From: Scylla paramamosain
Taxonomy: Eukaryota > Arthropoda > Malacostraca > Decapoda > Portunidae
DNA length: 64,000 nt
Direction: 5' to 3'
Assembly: GCF_035594125.1 (NCBI RefSeq)
Contig: NC_087191.1
Span: 4,444,467-4,508,466, forward strand
Below, piece by piece: positions 51,777-64,000 of this stretch; the stretch's first letter is position 1; every line of letters starts with the position of its first letter. The notes below the pieces were generated by a model. That model searched no databases. It was not told the DNA's origin and worked only from the letters and a program-made list of their open reading frames with translations. Position numbers and translations under genes: made by a program.

Positions 51777-52552
51777 TCAAAAATTGGTGGATAAGTGTCT
51801 TGAAACCTCCCTCTTGAAGGAATTCAAGTCATAGGAAGATGGAAATACAGAAGAAGGTAGGGAGTTCCAGAGTTTACCAGAGAAAGGGATGAATGATTGA
51901 GAATACTGGTTAACTCTTGCGTTAGAGAGGTGGACAGAATAGGGGTGAGAGAAAGAAGAAAGTCTTGTGCAGCGAGGCCGCGGAAGGAGGGGAAGCATGC
52001 AGTTAGCAAGATCAGAAGAGCAGTTGGCATGAAAATAGCGGTAGAAGACAGCTAGATATGCAACACTGCGGCGGTGAGAGAGGGGTTGAAGACAGTCAGT
52101 TAGAGGAGAGGAGTTCATGAGACGAAAAGCTTTTCATTCCACCCTGTCTAGAAGAGCAGTATGAGTGGAACCCACCCAGACATGTGAAGCATACTCCATA
52201 CATGGACGGATAAGGCCCTTGTACAGAGTTAGCAGCTGGGGGGGGTGAGAAAAACTGGCGGAGACGTCTCAGAACACCTAACTTCATAGAAGCTGTTTTA
52301 GCTAGAGATGAGATGTGAAGTTTCCAGTTCAGATTATAAGTAAAGGACAGACCGAGGATGTTCAGTGTAGAAGAGGGGGACAGTTGAGTGTCATTGAAGA
52401 AGAGGGGATAGTGTCTGGAAGATTGTGTCGAGTTGATAGATGGAGGAATTGAGTTTTTGAGGCATTGAACAATACCAAGTTTGCTCTGCCCCAATCAGAA
52501 ATTTTAGAAAGATCAGAAGTCAGGCGTTCTGTGGCTTCCCTGCGTGATATGT
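51777..52552 (-). pseudogene. A3 reverse transcriptase C-terminal part, shifted frames
   Basis: 52096-52494 encodes [40 protein letters not shown] and RQFFSPP. An extra G in the run at 52240-52246 shifts the frame. 51777-52118 then ends with HRRSVAYLAVFYRYFHANC and the terminal KREVSRHLSTNF. Together with 52553-54736 they show the whole C-terminal half is present but split by at least three single-base changes. Confidence 0.88.
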
Positions 52553-54736
52553 TTACCTCCTGAAGGGTTGGACGTCTATGAAAAGACGTGGAAAAGTGCA
52601 GGGTGGTATCATCAGCATAGGAGTGGATAGGACAAGAAGTTTGGTTAGAAGATCATTAATGAATAATAAGAAGAGAGTGGGTGACAGGACAGAACCCTGA
52701 GGAACACCACTGTTAATAGATTTAGGAGAAGAACAGTGACCGTCTACCACAGCAGCAATAGAACGGTCAGAAAGGAAACTTGAGATGAAGTTACAGAGAG
52801 AAGGATAGAAACCGTAGGAGGGTAGTTTGGAAATCAAAGCTTTGTGCCAGACTCTATCAAAGGCTTTTGATATGTCCAAGGCAACAGCAAAAGTTTCACC
52901 AAAGTCTCTAAAAGAGGATGACCAAGACTCAGTAAGGAAAGCCAGAAGATCACCAGTAGAGCGGCCTTGACGGAACCCATACTGGCGATCAGATAGAAGG
53001 TTGTGAAGTGAAAGATGTTTAAGAATCTTCCTGTTGAGGATAGATTCAAAAACTTTAGATAAGCAGGAAATTAAAGCAATAGGACGGTAGTTTGAGGGAT
53101 TACAGCGGTCACCCTTTTTAGGAACAGGTTGAATGTAGGCAAACTTCCAGCAAGAAGGAAAGGTAGATGTTGACAGACAGAGCTGAAAGAGTTTGACTAG
53201 GCAAGGTGCAAGCACGGAGGCACAGTTTCGGAGAACAATATGAGGGACCCCATCAGGTCCATAAGCCTTCCGAGGGTTTAGACCAGCGAGGACATGGAAA
53301 ACATCATTACGAAGAATTTTAATACGTGGCATGAAGTAGTCAGAGGGTGGAGGAGAGGGAAGAACAAGCCCAGAATCGTCCAAGGTAGAGTTTTTAGCAA
53401 AGGTTTGAGCAAAGAGTTCAGCTTTAGAAATAGATGTGATAGCAGTGGTGCCATCTGGTTGAAGTAGAGGAGGGAAAGAAGAAGAAGCAAAGTTATTGGA
53501 GATATTTTTGGCTAGATGCCAGAAATCACGAGGGGAGTTAGATCTTGAAAGGTTTTGACATTTTCTGTTAATGAAGGAGTTTTTGGCTAGTTGGAGAACA
53601 GACTTGGCATGGTTCCGGGCAGAAATATAAAGTGCATGAGATTCTGGTGATGGAAGGCTTAAGTACCTTTTGTGGGCCACCTCTCTATCATGTATAGCAC
53701 GAGAACAAGCTGTGTTAAACCAAGGTTTAGAAAGTTTAGGACGAGAAAAAGAGTGAGGAATGTACGCCTCCATGCCAGACACTATCACCTCTGTTATGCG
53801 CTCAGCACACAAAGATGGGTCTCTGACACGGAAGCAGTAGTCATTCCAAGGAAAATCAGCAAAATACCTCCTCAGGTCCCCCCAACTAGCAGAGGCAAAA
53901 CGCCAGAGGCACCTTCGCTTAGGGGGATCCTGAGGAGGGAATGGAGAGATAGGACAAGATAAAGATATGAGATTGTGATCGGAGGAGCCCAACGGAGAAG
54001 AAAGGGTGACAGCATAAGCAGAAGGATTAGAGGTCAGGAAATGGTCAAGAATGTTGGGCGTATCTCCAAGACGGTCAGGAATACGAGTAGGGTGTTGCAC
54101 CAATTGCTCTAGGTCATGGAGGATAGCAAAGTTGTAGGCTAGTTCACCAGGATGGTCAGTGAAGGGAGAGGAAAGCCAAAGCTGGTGGTGAACATTGAAG
54201 TCTCCAAGAATGGAGATCTCTGCAAAAGGGAAGAGGGTCAGAATGTGCTCCACTTTGGAAGTTAAGTAGTCAAAGAATTTCTTATAGTCAGAGGAGTTAG
54301 AAGAGAGGTATACAACACAGATAAATTTAGTATGAGAATGACTCTGTAGTCGTAGCCAGATGGTGGAAAACTCGGAAGATTCAAGAGCGTGGGCACGAGA
54401 GCAGGTTAAGTCATTGCGCACATAAACGCAGCATCCAGCTTTGGATCGAAAATGAGAATAGAGAAAATAGGAGGGAACAGAAAAGGGGCTACTGTCAGTT
54501 GCCTCAGACACCTGAGTTTCAGTGAGGAAAAGAAGATGAGGTTTAGAAGAGGAGAGGTGGTGTTCTACAGATTGAAAATTAGATCTTAGACCGCGAATGT
54601 TGCAGAAATTAATGAAGAAAAAGTTGAGGGGGATGTCAAGACACTTAGGGTCGTCGACGGAAAGGCAGTCCGACCTGGGGACATTCATGGTCCCCTCCCC
54701 AGATGGGGACTCCGAGGCTGGTGTAGGAGTCGCCAT
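52553..54736 (-). pseudogene. A3 endonuclease plus reverse transcriptase, 727 codons open
   Basis: From the ATG at 54736: endonuclease N46 in FCNIRGL, E73 in [14 protein letters not shown] (101-110), GDFN (178-181), SSDH (251-254), then the linker. RT motifs follow: NYRPIAL (549-555), [15 protein letters not shown] (584-598), LDISKAFD (620-627) and [10 protein letters not shown] (677-686). A one-base loss near 52646 shifts the frame just before the SYADD box. The natural product would be about 1000 residues. It is a target-primed reverse transcriptase acting on its own RNA in the nucleus. Clade is Jockey-like by RT wording and poly-A tail. A more exact clade is not claimed. Confidence 0.92.
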
Positions 54737-54946
54737 GATTTTAAAATTTTTGAGTGAAGGGTGTGTGTGTTATTAGGTGCTTGTAGTTTTGTGTGGAGGA
54801 AGAGAGTTGTCTTTAGAGGGCAGGCTGTGACTGCCCTCTTGTGTTGTGAGACACAAAGGGAAACGTTCAGTGAGGTCACAGCTGGGTTTAATGATAAGTT
54901 CACAGCACCCCCTGAACAGTGCTTTAGACCTCACTGGGAGTAATTA

Positions 54947-55083
<137 letters not shown>

Positions 55084-55252
55084 GATTTTTACATTATTTT
55101 CAGGTGGTATGGTTCTTGTTCTATCCAGAGATTATATATCGTTACGGCGAAAAAGGAAACATGGTGGTAAGATATGGTGGTAACGTACGGGTTGTGGAGA
55201 CAGTGGCTAAAGTACTTAACTTTACTCCACGCTTTGTGGAGCCACCAACAGG

Positions 55253-55321
<69 letters not shown>

Positions 55322-55329
55322 GGAGCACT
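55084..55329. other. Short unassigned spacer with (GT)n 55256-55317
   Basis: About 170 bp of unique-looking sequence and a GT microsatellite of about 31 units separate A3 from A9. Confidence 0.7.
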
Positions 55330-56938
55330 GACGAAGGACAACAACAACAACAACAACAAAAAGGCTCATTAGTGCCAGTCCCAAAAGCAGGTCAAAAGGT
55401 TTTTCCAAGTTATAAGAAGAGAGAAATACAGAAGCAGGGAGGGAATTCAAGACTGTACCAGAGAAAGGGATGAATGATTGAGAATACTGGTTAACTTTTT
55501 CATTAATGGAGTTGACAGAATAGGTGTGAGAAAAAGAAAATAGTTTTGTGTAGCGGGGCCACAGGAGTAGGGCAAGCAGGATCAGAAAAGCAGTTAGCGT
55601 GAAAATAGCGGTACAGTGATGCAACATTGCGGCGATAAGAAATAGTCTGAAGACAGTAAGTTAGAAGAGAGGACTTGATAAGACGAAAAGACTTTGATTC
55701 CACCCTGTCTAAAAGAGCGATACATACATGTGAAGCATACTCCATACATGGACGGATAAGGCAGTTGGCCGGGAAGGGCGATGCATGGGGAGAAAAACTG
55801 TCTCAGACTACTCAAAACACCTAACTTCACAGAAGCTATTTTAGCTATAGATGAGATGTGAAGTTTTCAATTTAGATTATAAGTAAAGGACAGACCAAGA
55901 ATGAACGGTGTAGAAGACGGGGACAGTTGAGTGTCATTGAAGAAGAGGGGATAGTTATTTGGAAGGTTGTATCGTGTTGATAAATGAAAGAATTGAATTT
56001 TGAGATATTAAACAATACTAAGCTTGCTTTGCCCTAACAAAGAAATTTTAGAGAGATCAGAAGTCAGGCATTTTCTGTCTTCCCTGTGTAAGCTGTTTAC
56101 TTCCTGAAGAGTTGGACGTCTACGAAAATACGTGGAAAAGTGCAGGGTGTTGATATCAGCGTAGGAGTGGATAGGACAAAAAGTTTGCTTTAGAAGATCA
56201 TTGATTAATAATATGAAGATAGTGGGTGACAGGACAGAACCCTGAGGAACAAAATTGTTAATAGACTCAAGAGAAGGCCGATTACCACAAAAGCAATAAA
56301 ACGGTCAGAAAAAAAACTTGAGATGAAATTACAGAAAGATAGAAACCCTAGGATGGTGGTTTAGAAATCAAAGCTTTGTGCCAGACTCTATTAAAAGCTT
56401 TTGATATGTCAAAGGCAATAGGAAAAGTTTCACCAAAATCCTTAAAAGAGGATGACCAAGAGTCAGCACGGAAAACCAGGTGATCAGTAGAGCGACCTCG
56501 CCGGAACCCATTTTGGCGAACAGATAGGTTGTAAAGTGATAGATGTTTAAAAATCTTTCCATTGAGAATGGATTAAAAAGCTTTAGAGAAGCATAACATT
56601 TAAGCAATAGGACGGTACCTAGAGGGATTAGAACGGTCACTCTTTTTAGGAACAGGCTAAATGTAAGCAAACCTCCAGCAAGAAAGAAAGATAGATGTTA
56701 ATGAACAGGGTTGGAAGAGTTTGACTAGGCAAGGAGCGAGTACGGAGGTGCAGTTTTGAATAACAATAGAAGGGACACCATCAGGTTCATAGACCTTCCA
56801 AGGGTTGAGGCCAGCGAGGACATGGAAAACATAACTTGCGAAGGATCTTAATGGCTAGCATGAAGTAGTCGGAATGTGGTGAAGAGAGAGGAACAAAATC
56901 TGAATCATCCAAGGTGGAGTTTTTAGGAAAGGATGAAA
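55330..56938 (-). mobile_element. Family A copy A9, RT part, decayed
   Basis: The 3' end is altered (an AAC run at 55339-55362 replaces the usual ccaagggcaac stretch). Readable blocks are FIPFSGTVLNSLPASVF, HRRNVASLYRYFHANC, MKLGVLSSLRQFFSP and, in broken form, the palm and fingers up to the linker (ggtggagtttttaggaaagga at 56938). It abuts A10 with no spacer. Confidence 0.85.
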
Positions 56939-59160
56939 TACAGAAGCAGGCAAGGAGTTCTAGAGCTTAGCACATAAAGAAAAAAAAAGAGATGAATGAC
57001 TGAGAATTCTACTTAACTCCTGCACTGGAGAGGTGGACAAAATAGAGGAGAGAGAAAGTAGAAAGCCTTGTGCAGCGGTGCAGCGGGAGGAGGGGAGGCA
57101 TGCAATTAGCAAAGTCAGAAGAGCAGTTAGTGCGAAAATAGCGGTAGTACTAGAAAGCAAGAGATGCACCATTGTTTCGATGAGAAGGAAGCTGAAGACA
57201 GTTTCTTAGAGGAGAGGAGTTGTTAGATCGAAAAGCTTTTGATTTCACCCTGTCTAGAAGAGCAGTTTGGTGGGAACCTCTCTTCCATTATTAATGTGAA
57301 GCGTATGCCATATATGGATGAATAGGGTTCGTGTACATAGTAACTGGAGAGGAGAGAAAAACTGAGGGAGACGCCTAACTTCAAAGAAGCTGTTTTAGCT
57401 AGAGATAATATGTGAAGTTTCCAGTTGAGATTACTAAGAACATAAAAAAAATAAGGGAAGCTGTAAGAATCCATCAGACTTACACGTGGCAGTCCTTGCA
57501 TGAAACGTACCTACCCATTTCCTCCCATCCCCTTCCCCATCCATAAACTTGTCTTATCTTCTTCTGAAGCTCCCTTGATAATTCTTTACTAACAACCTGA
57601 TTACTGGCTCCATTCCACTCACCTACCATTCAGTTTGAGAACCAATTCCTTTATTACTTCTTGTTCTATTCTGATTACTGAGCCTGAGAATTTTGTTTTG
57701 TTATATCCCCTATAACACTTGGAAAAAAAAAAAAAAACATGCACCATGTCCCTTCTTGACCTACGTTTAGCGTACGCCTATTAGTAAAGGACGGGCCGAA
57801 TATGTTTAGTGTATAAGAGGGAAACAGATGAGTATCATTGAAGAAGAGGGGATAGTTATACCAAAAACTGTGTCGTTTGGATAGATGGTGAAATTATTAT
57901 TATTATTATTTTTTTTTTCAGTTATTGTACCTGATCATGAATTTTAGAGATAAGTCAGGCGTTCTGTGGCTTCCCTGAGTGAGCTGTTTGATTAATTCCT
58001 GAAGGTTGGACGTCTATGAAAATACGTGAAAAGTGATATCATCATCGTAGGAGTAGATAAGACAAGAAATTTTGGTTAGAAAATTATTGATGAATAATAG
58101 GGTAACAGGCCAGAACACCACTGATAATAAATAATGTTTGGAAAAGAGCAGTTACCATATACCAAAACAGCAATAGGAATATATTGGAAACATGAAATGA
58201 AGTTACAGAGATAAGGATAGAAGCCAAAGGAAAGTATTTTGAAAATAAAAGCTTTGTGTCAAACTCGATCAAAATCTGTCGATATGTCTAATGTGTAAGT
58301 TTCACCAAAAATTTCTAAACAAGGATGACCAAGATTCGTTAAGAAAAGAGTCATAAAATAAAAAAAAATATAGGACGGTAGTTTCAGTGATTATATCAGC
58401 CACACGTTTTAGAAAGGGGCTGAATGTAGTCAAGCAAGAAGGAATAATTGGACCGAGTTGGTAGAATTTGGAAAGGCACGGTGCAAGCACAGATGCTCAA
58501 TACAATAGAAAGGTCCATAAGCCTTCCAAGAGTTAAGGCCAGAGAGTCCATGGAAAACATCATTGCAAAGAATCTTGATAGGTGACAGAGGATGGAGGAG
58601 AGGGATGAACAAGCCCTAAATCATCCTAGGTAGACTTTTTACCAAAGGTTTCAGCGAAGAGTTAAGCTTCAGAGATAAATGAAATGACAGTGGTGCCATG
58701 ATGTTGAAATAAAGAATATAAAAAAGCAATGTTTTCAGATAATTTTGGCGAGGTGCCAGAAATCACGAGGGAAGTTAGATCTAGAAAGATCTCGACATTT
58801 TCTAGTAATGAAGGAGTATTTAACTAGTTGGAGAACAAACTTGGCATGATCCCGGTCAGAAATATAAAGTGCATGAGATTCAGGTGATGGAAGGCTCAAG
58901 TACCGTTTGTGGGCCACCTCTATCATGTATAGCACGATGACAGACTGACTTAAATCAAGGTTTGGAAGGTTTAGAGAAAAAGAAAGAATGAGAAATGTGT
59001 GCGTCTATTGTAGACACTATCACCTACGTTATGCTCTTAGCACACAGAGCCGGTTCCCTGATACTGAACCAGTAGTCATTCCCAGGAAATCAGAATTATA
59101 CCTCCTCAGATCCTCCAGTTCTCAGAGGCAAGATTCCAGAGGCACCTCCGCCTTGAGAAG
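56939..59160 (-). mobile_element. Family A copy A10, decayed, split by a CR1 fragment
   Basis: It begins inside the RT C-terminus (gaaatacagaagcaggc) without its tail, runs to 57434, is interrupted by B4 and resumes at 57779 (attagtaaaggacggg). It then continues through palm, fingers, linker ([20 protein letters not shown] near 58870) and the C-terminal endonuclease codons to 59160. Many indels. The missing tail and the joint with A9 suggest recombination between copies. Confidence 0.85.
57435..57770 (-). mobile_element. CR1-like fragment B4
   Basis: It matches the first part of B1 (tail aagaacataaaaaaaataagg, gcagtcctt-catgaaac, cattccactcacctaccat, cttgttctattctg, cctacgttt), with substitutions, a deletion and an A run (57723-57736). 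It is nested in A10. Confidence 0.85.
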
Positions 59161-59510
59161 ACAGAGTGACAGGATAAGAAAGAAGCAAATGTTATATGTT
59201 TCTTCAAAAATGAATGATGTGCAGGTACTCTGTGGGGATACCAGCTACCAAACGGATCCTGGACGGGCATGGTGGGCATGTTTGAGAGAGGTGACGGAGA
59301 TCTAGGCATTGGTAACCTGTTCATCTCGGCGCTGGGAGGACGAAACAAGCACCAGCACTATACAGCACCTTTCGGACAAGAGGTAGTCACTGATTCTCGT
59401 CATTATTAATTAGTTAATTGATTTACATGTCTCGTCGTAGCGAACAACGTATTCCCTTTAATTGATACTGAAATTGAAATACTGAAATTTGTGATAAATC
59501 ATAAATTGTG
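59161..59510. other. No recognised gene
   Basis: About 350 bp between A10 and A11, not matching family A or B. No motif was seen. Confidence 0.55.
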
Positions 59511-62163
59511 TTTTTTTTTTATGTAGGGAGGACACCGGCCAAGGGCAAAAAAAAAATTCCCCAGTAAAAAAAAAAAAAACACCACTAAAATGCCAGTCCC
59601 GAGGTGGTAGTGGAAAACTGAAGGATACGTGTCTTGAAACCTTGAAAGAAGGGATAGTTGTCTGGAAGGTTGTGTTGATAGATGGAAGAATTGAGGTTTT
59701 GAGGCATTGAACAATACCAAGTTTGCTCTGCCCCAATAAGAAATTTCGGAGAGATCAGAAGTTAGACGTTCTGTGGCTTCCCTGCGTGAACTGTTTTACT
59801 TCCTGAAGGGTTGAACGTCTAAGAAAAGACGTGGAAAAGTGCAGAGTGTTATCATCAGCGTAGGTGTGGATAGGACAAGAAGTTTCGTTTAGAAGATCAT
59901 TTATGAATAACAGGAAGAGAATGGATGACAGAACAGAATCTTGAGAAATACCAATGTTAATAGCTTTAGGAGAACAGTGACCGTCTACCATAGCAGCAAT
60001 AGGGCGGTCAGAAAGGAAACTTCAGGTGAACTTATAGAGAGAAGGATAGAAGCAGTAGGAAGCTAGTCTTGAAATCAAAGCTCTTGTGCCAGACTATTAA
60101 AAGGTTTTGATATGTCTAAGGCAACAGCAGAAGTTACACCAAAAACTCTCTAAAAGACGATGACCAAGACTCAGTAAGGAAAGCCAGAAGATCACCAGTG
60201 AGGGGCCTTGATGGAACCCATACTGGTGATCAGATAGAAGGTTGTGAAGTGATAGATGTTGAATCTTCCTGTTGAGGATAGATTGAAAAAACTTTAGATA
60301 GGCAGGAAATTAAAACGATAGGACGGTAGTTTGAGGGATTACAACGGTCACCCCTTTTAGGAACAGACTGAATGTTGCCAGAGTTCTAGCAGAATGGAAA
60401 GATAGATGTTGAGAGACAGAGTTGGAAGAGTTTGACTAGGCAAGGTGCAAGCACTGAGGCGCAGTTTCGGAGAACAATAGGAAGGACCCCATCAGGTCCA
60501 TAAGCATTCCGAGGGTTTAGGCTAGCGAGGGCATGGAAAACATCATTCCGAAGAATTTTAATAGGTGGCATGAAATAGTCACAGGGTAGAGGAGAGGGAG
60601 GAACAAGCCCTGAATCGTCCAAGGTAGAGTTTTTAGCAAAGGTTTGAGTGAAGACTTCAGCTTTAGAGATAGATGTGATAACAGTGGTGCCATCTGTTCC
60701 AAATAAATGAGGGAAAGAAGAAGCAAAGTTATAGGAGCTGTTTTTGGCTAGATGCCAGAAGTCACGAGGGGAGTTAGATCTTTAAAGATTTTGACACTTT
60801 CTATTAATGAAGGAGTTTTGGCAAGTTGGAGAACAAAATTGGTATGGCTCCGAATAGAAATATAAAGCTAATGAAATTCTGGTGATGGAAGGCTCAAGTA
60901 CCGTTTGTGGGCCGCCTCTCTTTCATGTATAGCACGAGAACAGGCTGTGTTAAACCAAGGTTTGAAAGGTTTAGATCGAAAAAAAAGAGTGAGGAATGCA
61001 CGCCTCCATGCCAGACACTATCACCTCTGTTATGCGCTCGGCACACAGAGACGGGTCTCTGTGTAGTCATTTAAAGGAAAATCAGGTCCCACTAATTAGC
61101 AGAGGCAAAACGTCAAAGGCACCCCTGCTGATGGGGATCCTAAGGAGGGATTGGAACGATAGGACAAGATATAGATATGAGATTGTGGTTGGAGGAGCCC
61201 AACAGGGAAGAAAGGGTAACAGCATAAGCAGAAGGATTAGAGGCTAAGAAAAGATAGAAAATGTTGTGCGTATTTCCAAGACGGTCAGGAATATGAGTAG
61301 GGTGTTGCACCAGTGGAGGATAGCAAAGTTGAAGGCTAGTACACCAGCATGGTTAGTGAAGGGAGAGGAAAGCTAAAATTGGTGGTGAACATTTAAGTCT
61401 TCAAGAACGGAGTTCTCCACAAAAGGAAAGAGTCAGAATGTGCTCCACTTTGGAGGTTAAGTAGTCAAAGAATTTCATTTAATCAGGAGGTTAGGAGTTA
61501 GGTGAGAGGTATACAACAGATAAATTTTGTTTGAGAGTGACTCTGTAGTCGTAGCCAGATGGTGGAAAACTCGAAACGTTCAAGAGCGTAGGGACGAGAG
61601 CAGGTTAAGTCGTTGCGCACATAAATGTAACATCCAGCTTTGGATTGAAAATGAGGATAGAGAAACAGAACAGCGGCTATTGTCAGTTGCCTCAGACATC
61701 TGTGTTTCAGTGAGGAAAAAATATGAGGTTTAGTGGAGGAGAGGTGGTGTTCTTCAGACTGAAAAATTAGATCTAAGACCGCGACTTTTGCAGAAGTTAA
61801 TGAAGAAAAAGTTGAGGGCGGGTTGGTGTCAAGACACTTAGGGTTGATACTAGAAGAGCAGTATGACCTGGGTACATTTGTGGTCCCCTCCCCAGATATA
61901 GACTACGAGGGCGGTGTACGAGTCGCCATGATAATTTTGAATTTTGAGTGAAGTGTGTGTGTGTAATTTTAAGTGTTTCAAGTTTTGTGTGAAGGAAGAT
62001 AGTTGTCTTTACAGGGCAGGCTGTGACTGCCCACTTGTGTTGTGAGACAAAGGGAAATGTTTATTGAGGTCACAGCTGGGTTTAATAATAAGTTCACAGC
62101 ATCCCCTTATTCGGTGCTTTAGACCCCACTGGGAGTAATTTTCGTTTCGGCAGGTCCCTACTG
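59511..62163 (-). mobile_element. Family A copy A11, decayed, with internal deletion
   Basis: A T run (59511-59520) and 3' UTR are followed at 59640 by a jump of about 600 bp to the thumb region (a ttgaa microhomology at the joint). After that come SYADD-region codons ([13 protein letters not shown] near 59830), LDDSGLVPPSP-type linker (60386-60622), endonuclease codons and the conserved 5' UTR, ending ggcaggtccctactgc near 62163. It faces A12 head to head. Confidence 0.88.
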
Positions 62164-62174
62164 CTTTCTCATAT

Positions 62175-64000
<1,826 letters not shown>

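Overview
The window reads as arthropod nuclear DNA, most likely from a decapod crustacean such as a crab. The reasons are very long (AT)n tracts, many GA, GT and ATT microsatellites, stacks of young and old non-LTR retrotransposons (CR1-like, Jockey-like, L2-like), short CCTAA runs of the arthropod telomere type, and split exons that resemble a chemosensory ionotropic receptor (IR). The species call is inference. I saw no rRNA, tRNA, CRISPR array or bacterial gene organisation.

Host gene: three plus-strand exon-like blocks (about 21430-21569, 45506-45599, 45928-46155) have canonical AG/GT borders and matching intron phases (2, then 0). Together they read as the extracellular lead-in of an IR-like or iGluR-like receptor. 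If correct, an intron of about 23.9 kb is packed with transposons. A second gene-like unit (17506-18396, minus) is an uncharacterised ORF with one in-frame stop.

Transposon layers, using my own labels. Family A (Jockey-like, poly-A tail, EN+RT in one ORF, no visible ORF1) has twelve copies: 1-71, 4459-5939, 16299-17055, 24018-24502, 33454-36669, 43488-43783, 46552-49692, 51662-54970, 55330-56938, 56939-59160, 59511-62163 and 62327-63235. The stretch 51.7-63.2 kb is almost entirely family A. Family B (CR1-like, TTCTTATG-repeat tail) lies at 6490-9639, 13164-14430, 17056-17477 and 57435-57770. Element C (72-4458, minus) carries an SGNH-esterase-like ORF1, a peptide-repeat region, zinc knuckles, EN and RT. 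Element D (ORF1 + EN + RT, plus strand) has copies at 31.6-38.6 kb and 42.4-43.5 kb, each invaded by a family A copy. Element E (38.6-41.6 kb, minus) starts with a 2A-like motif. Element F (6.2-12.7 kb, plus) has its ORF1 split by the large B copy.

DNA transposons and other repeats: a TTAA-flanked foldback MITE (20461-21010), a PIF/Harbinger transposase relic (25440-26640), a hAT-type terminus (63236 onward), an inverted pair of an unidentified element G (18.5-19.2 and 27.8-28.5 kb), a 420-bp tandem repeat (14.4-15.2 kb), an interleaved inverted-repeat/AT structure (23.0-23.7 kb) and a 290-bp tandem duplication (49.7-50.2 kb). Fourteen long (AT)n tracts are present, several exactly at transposon junctions. 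Nearly all coding capacity here is broken transposon sequence, so features are relics unless stated otherwise.
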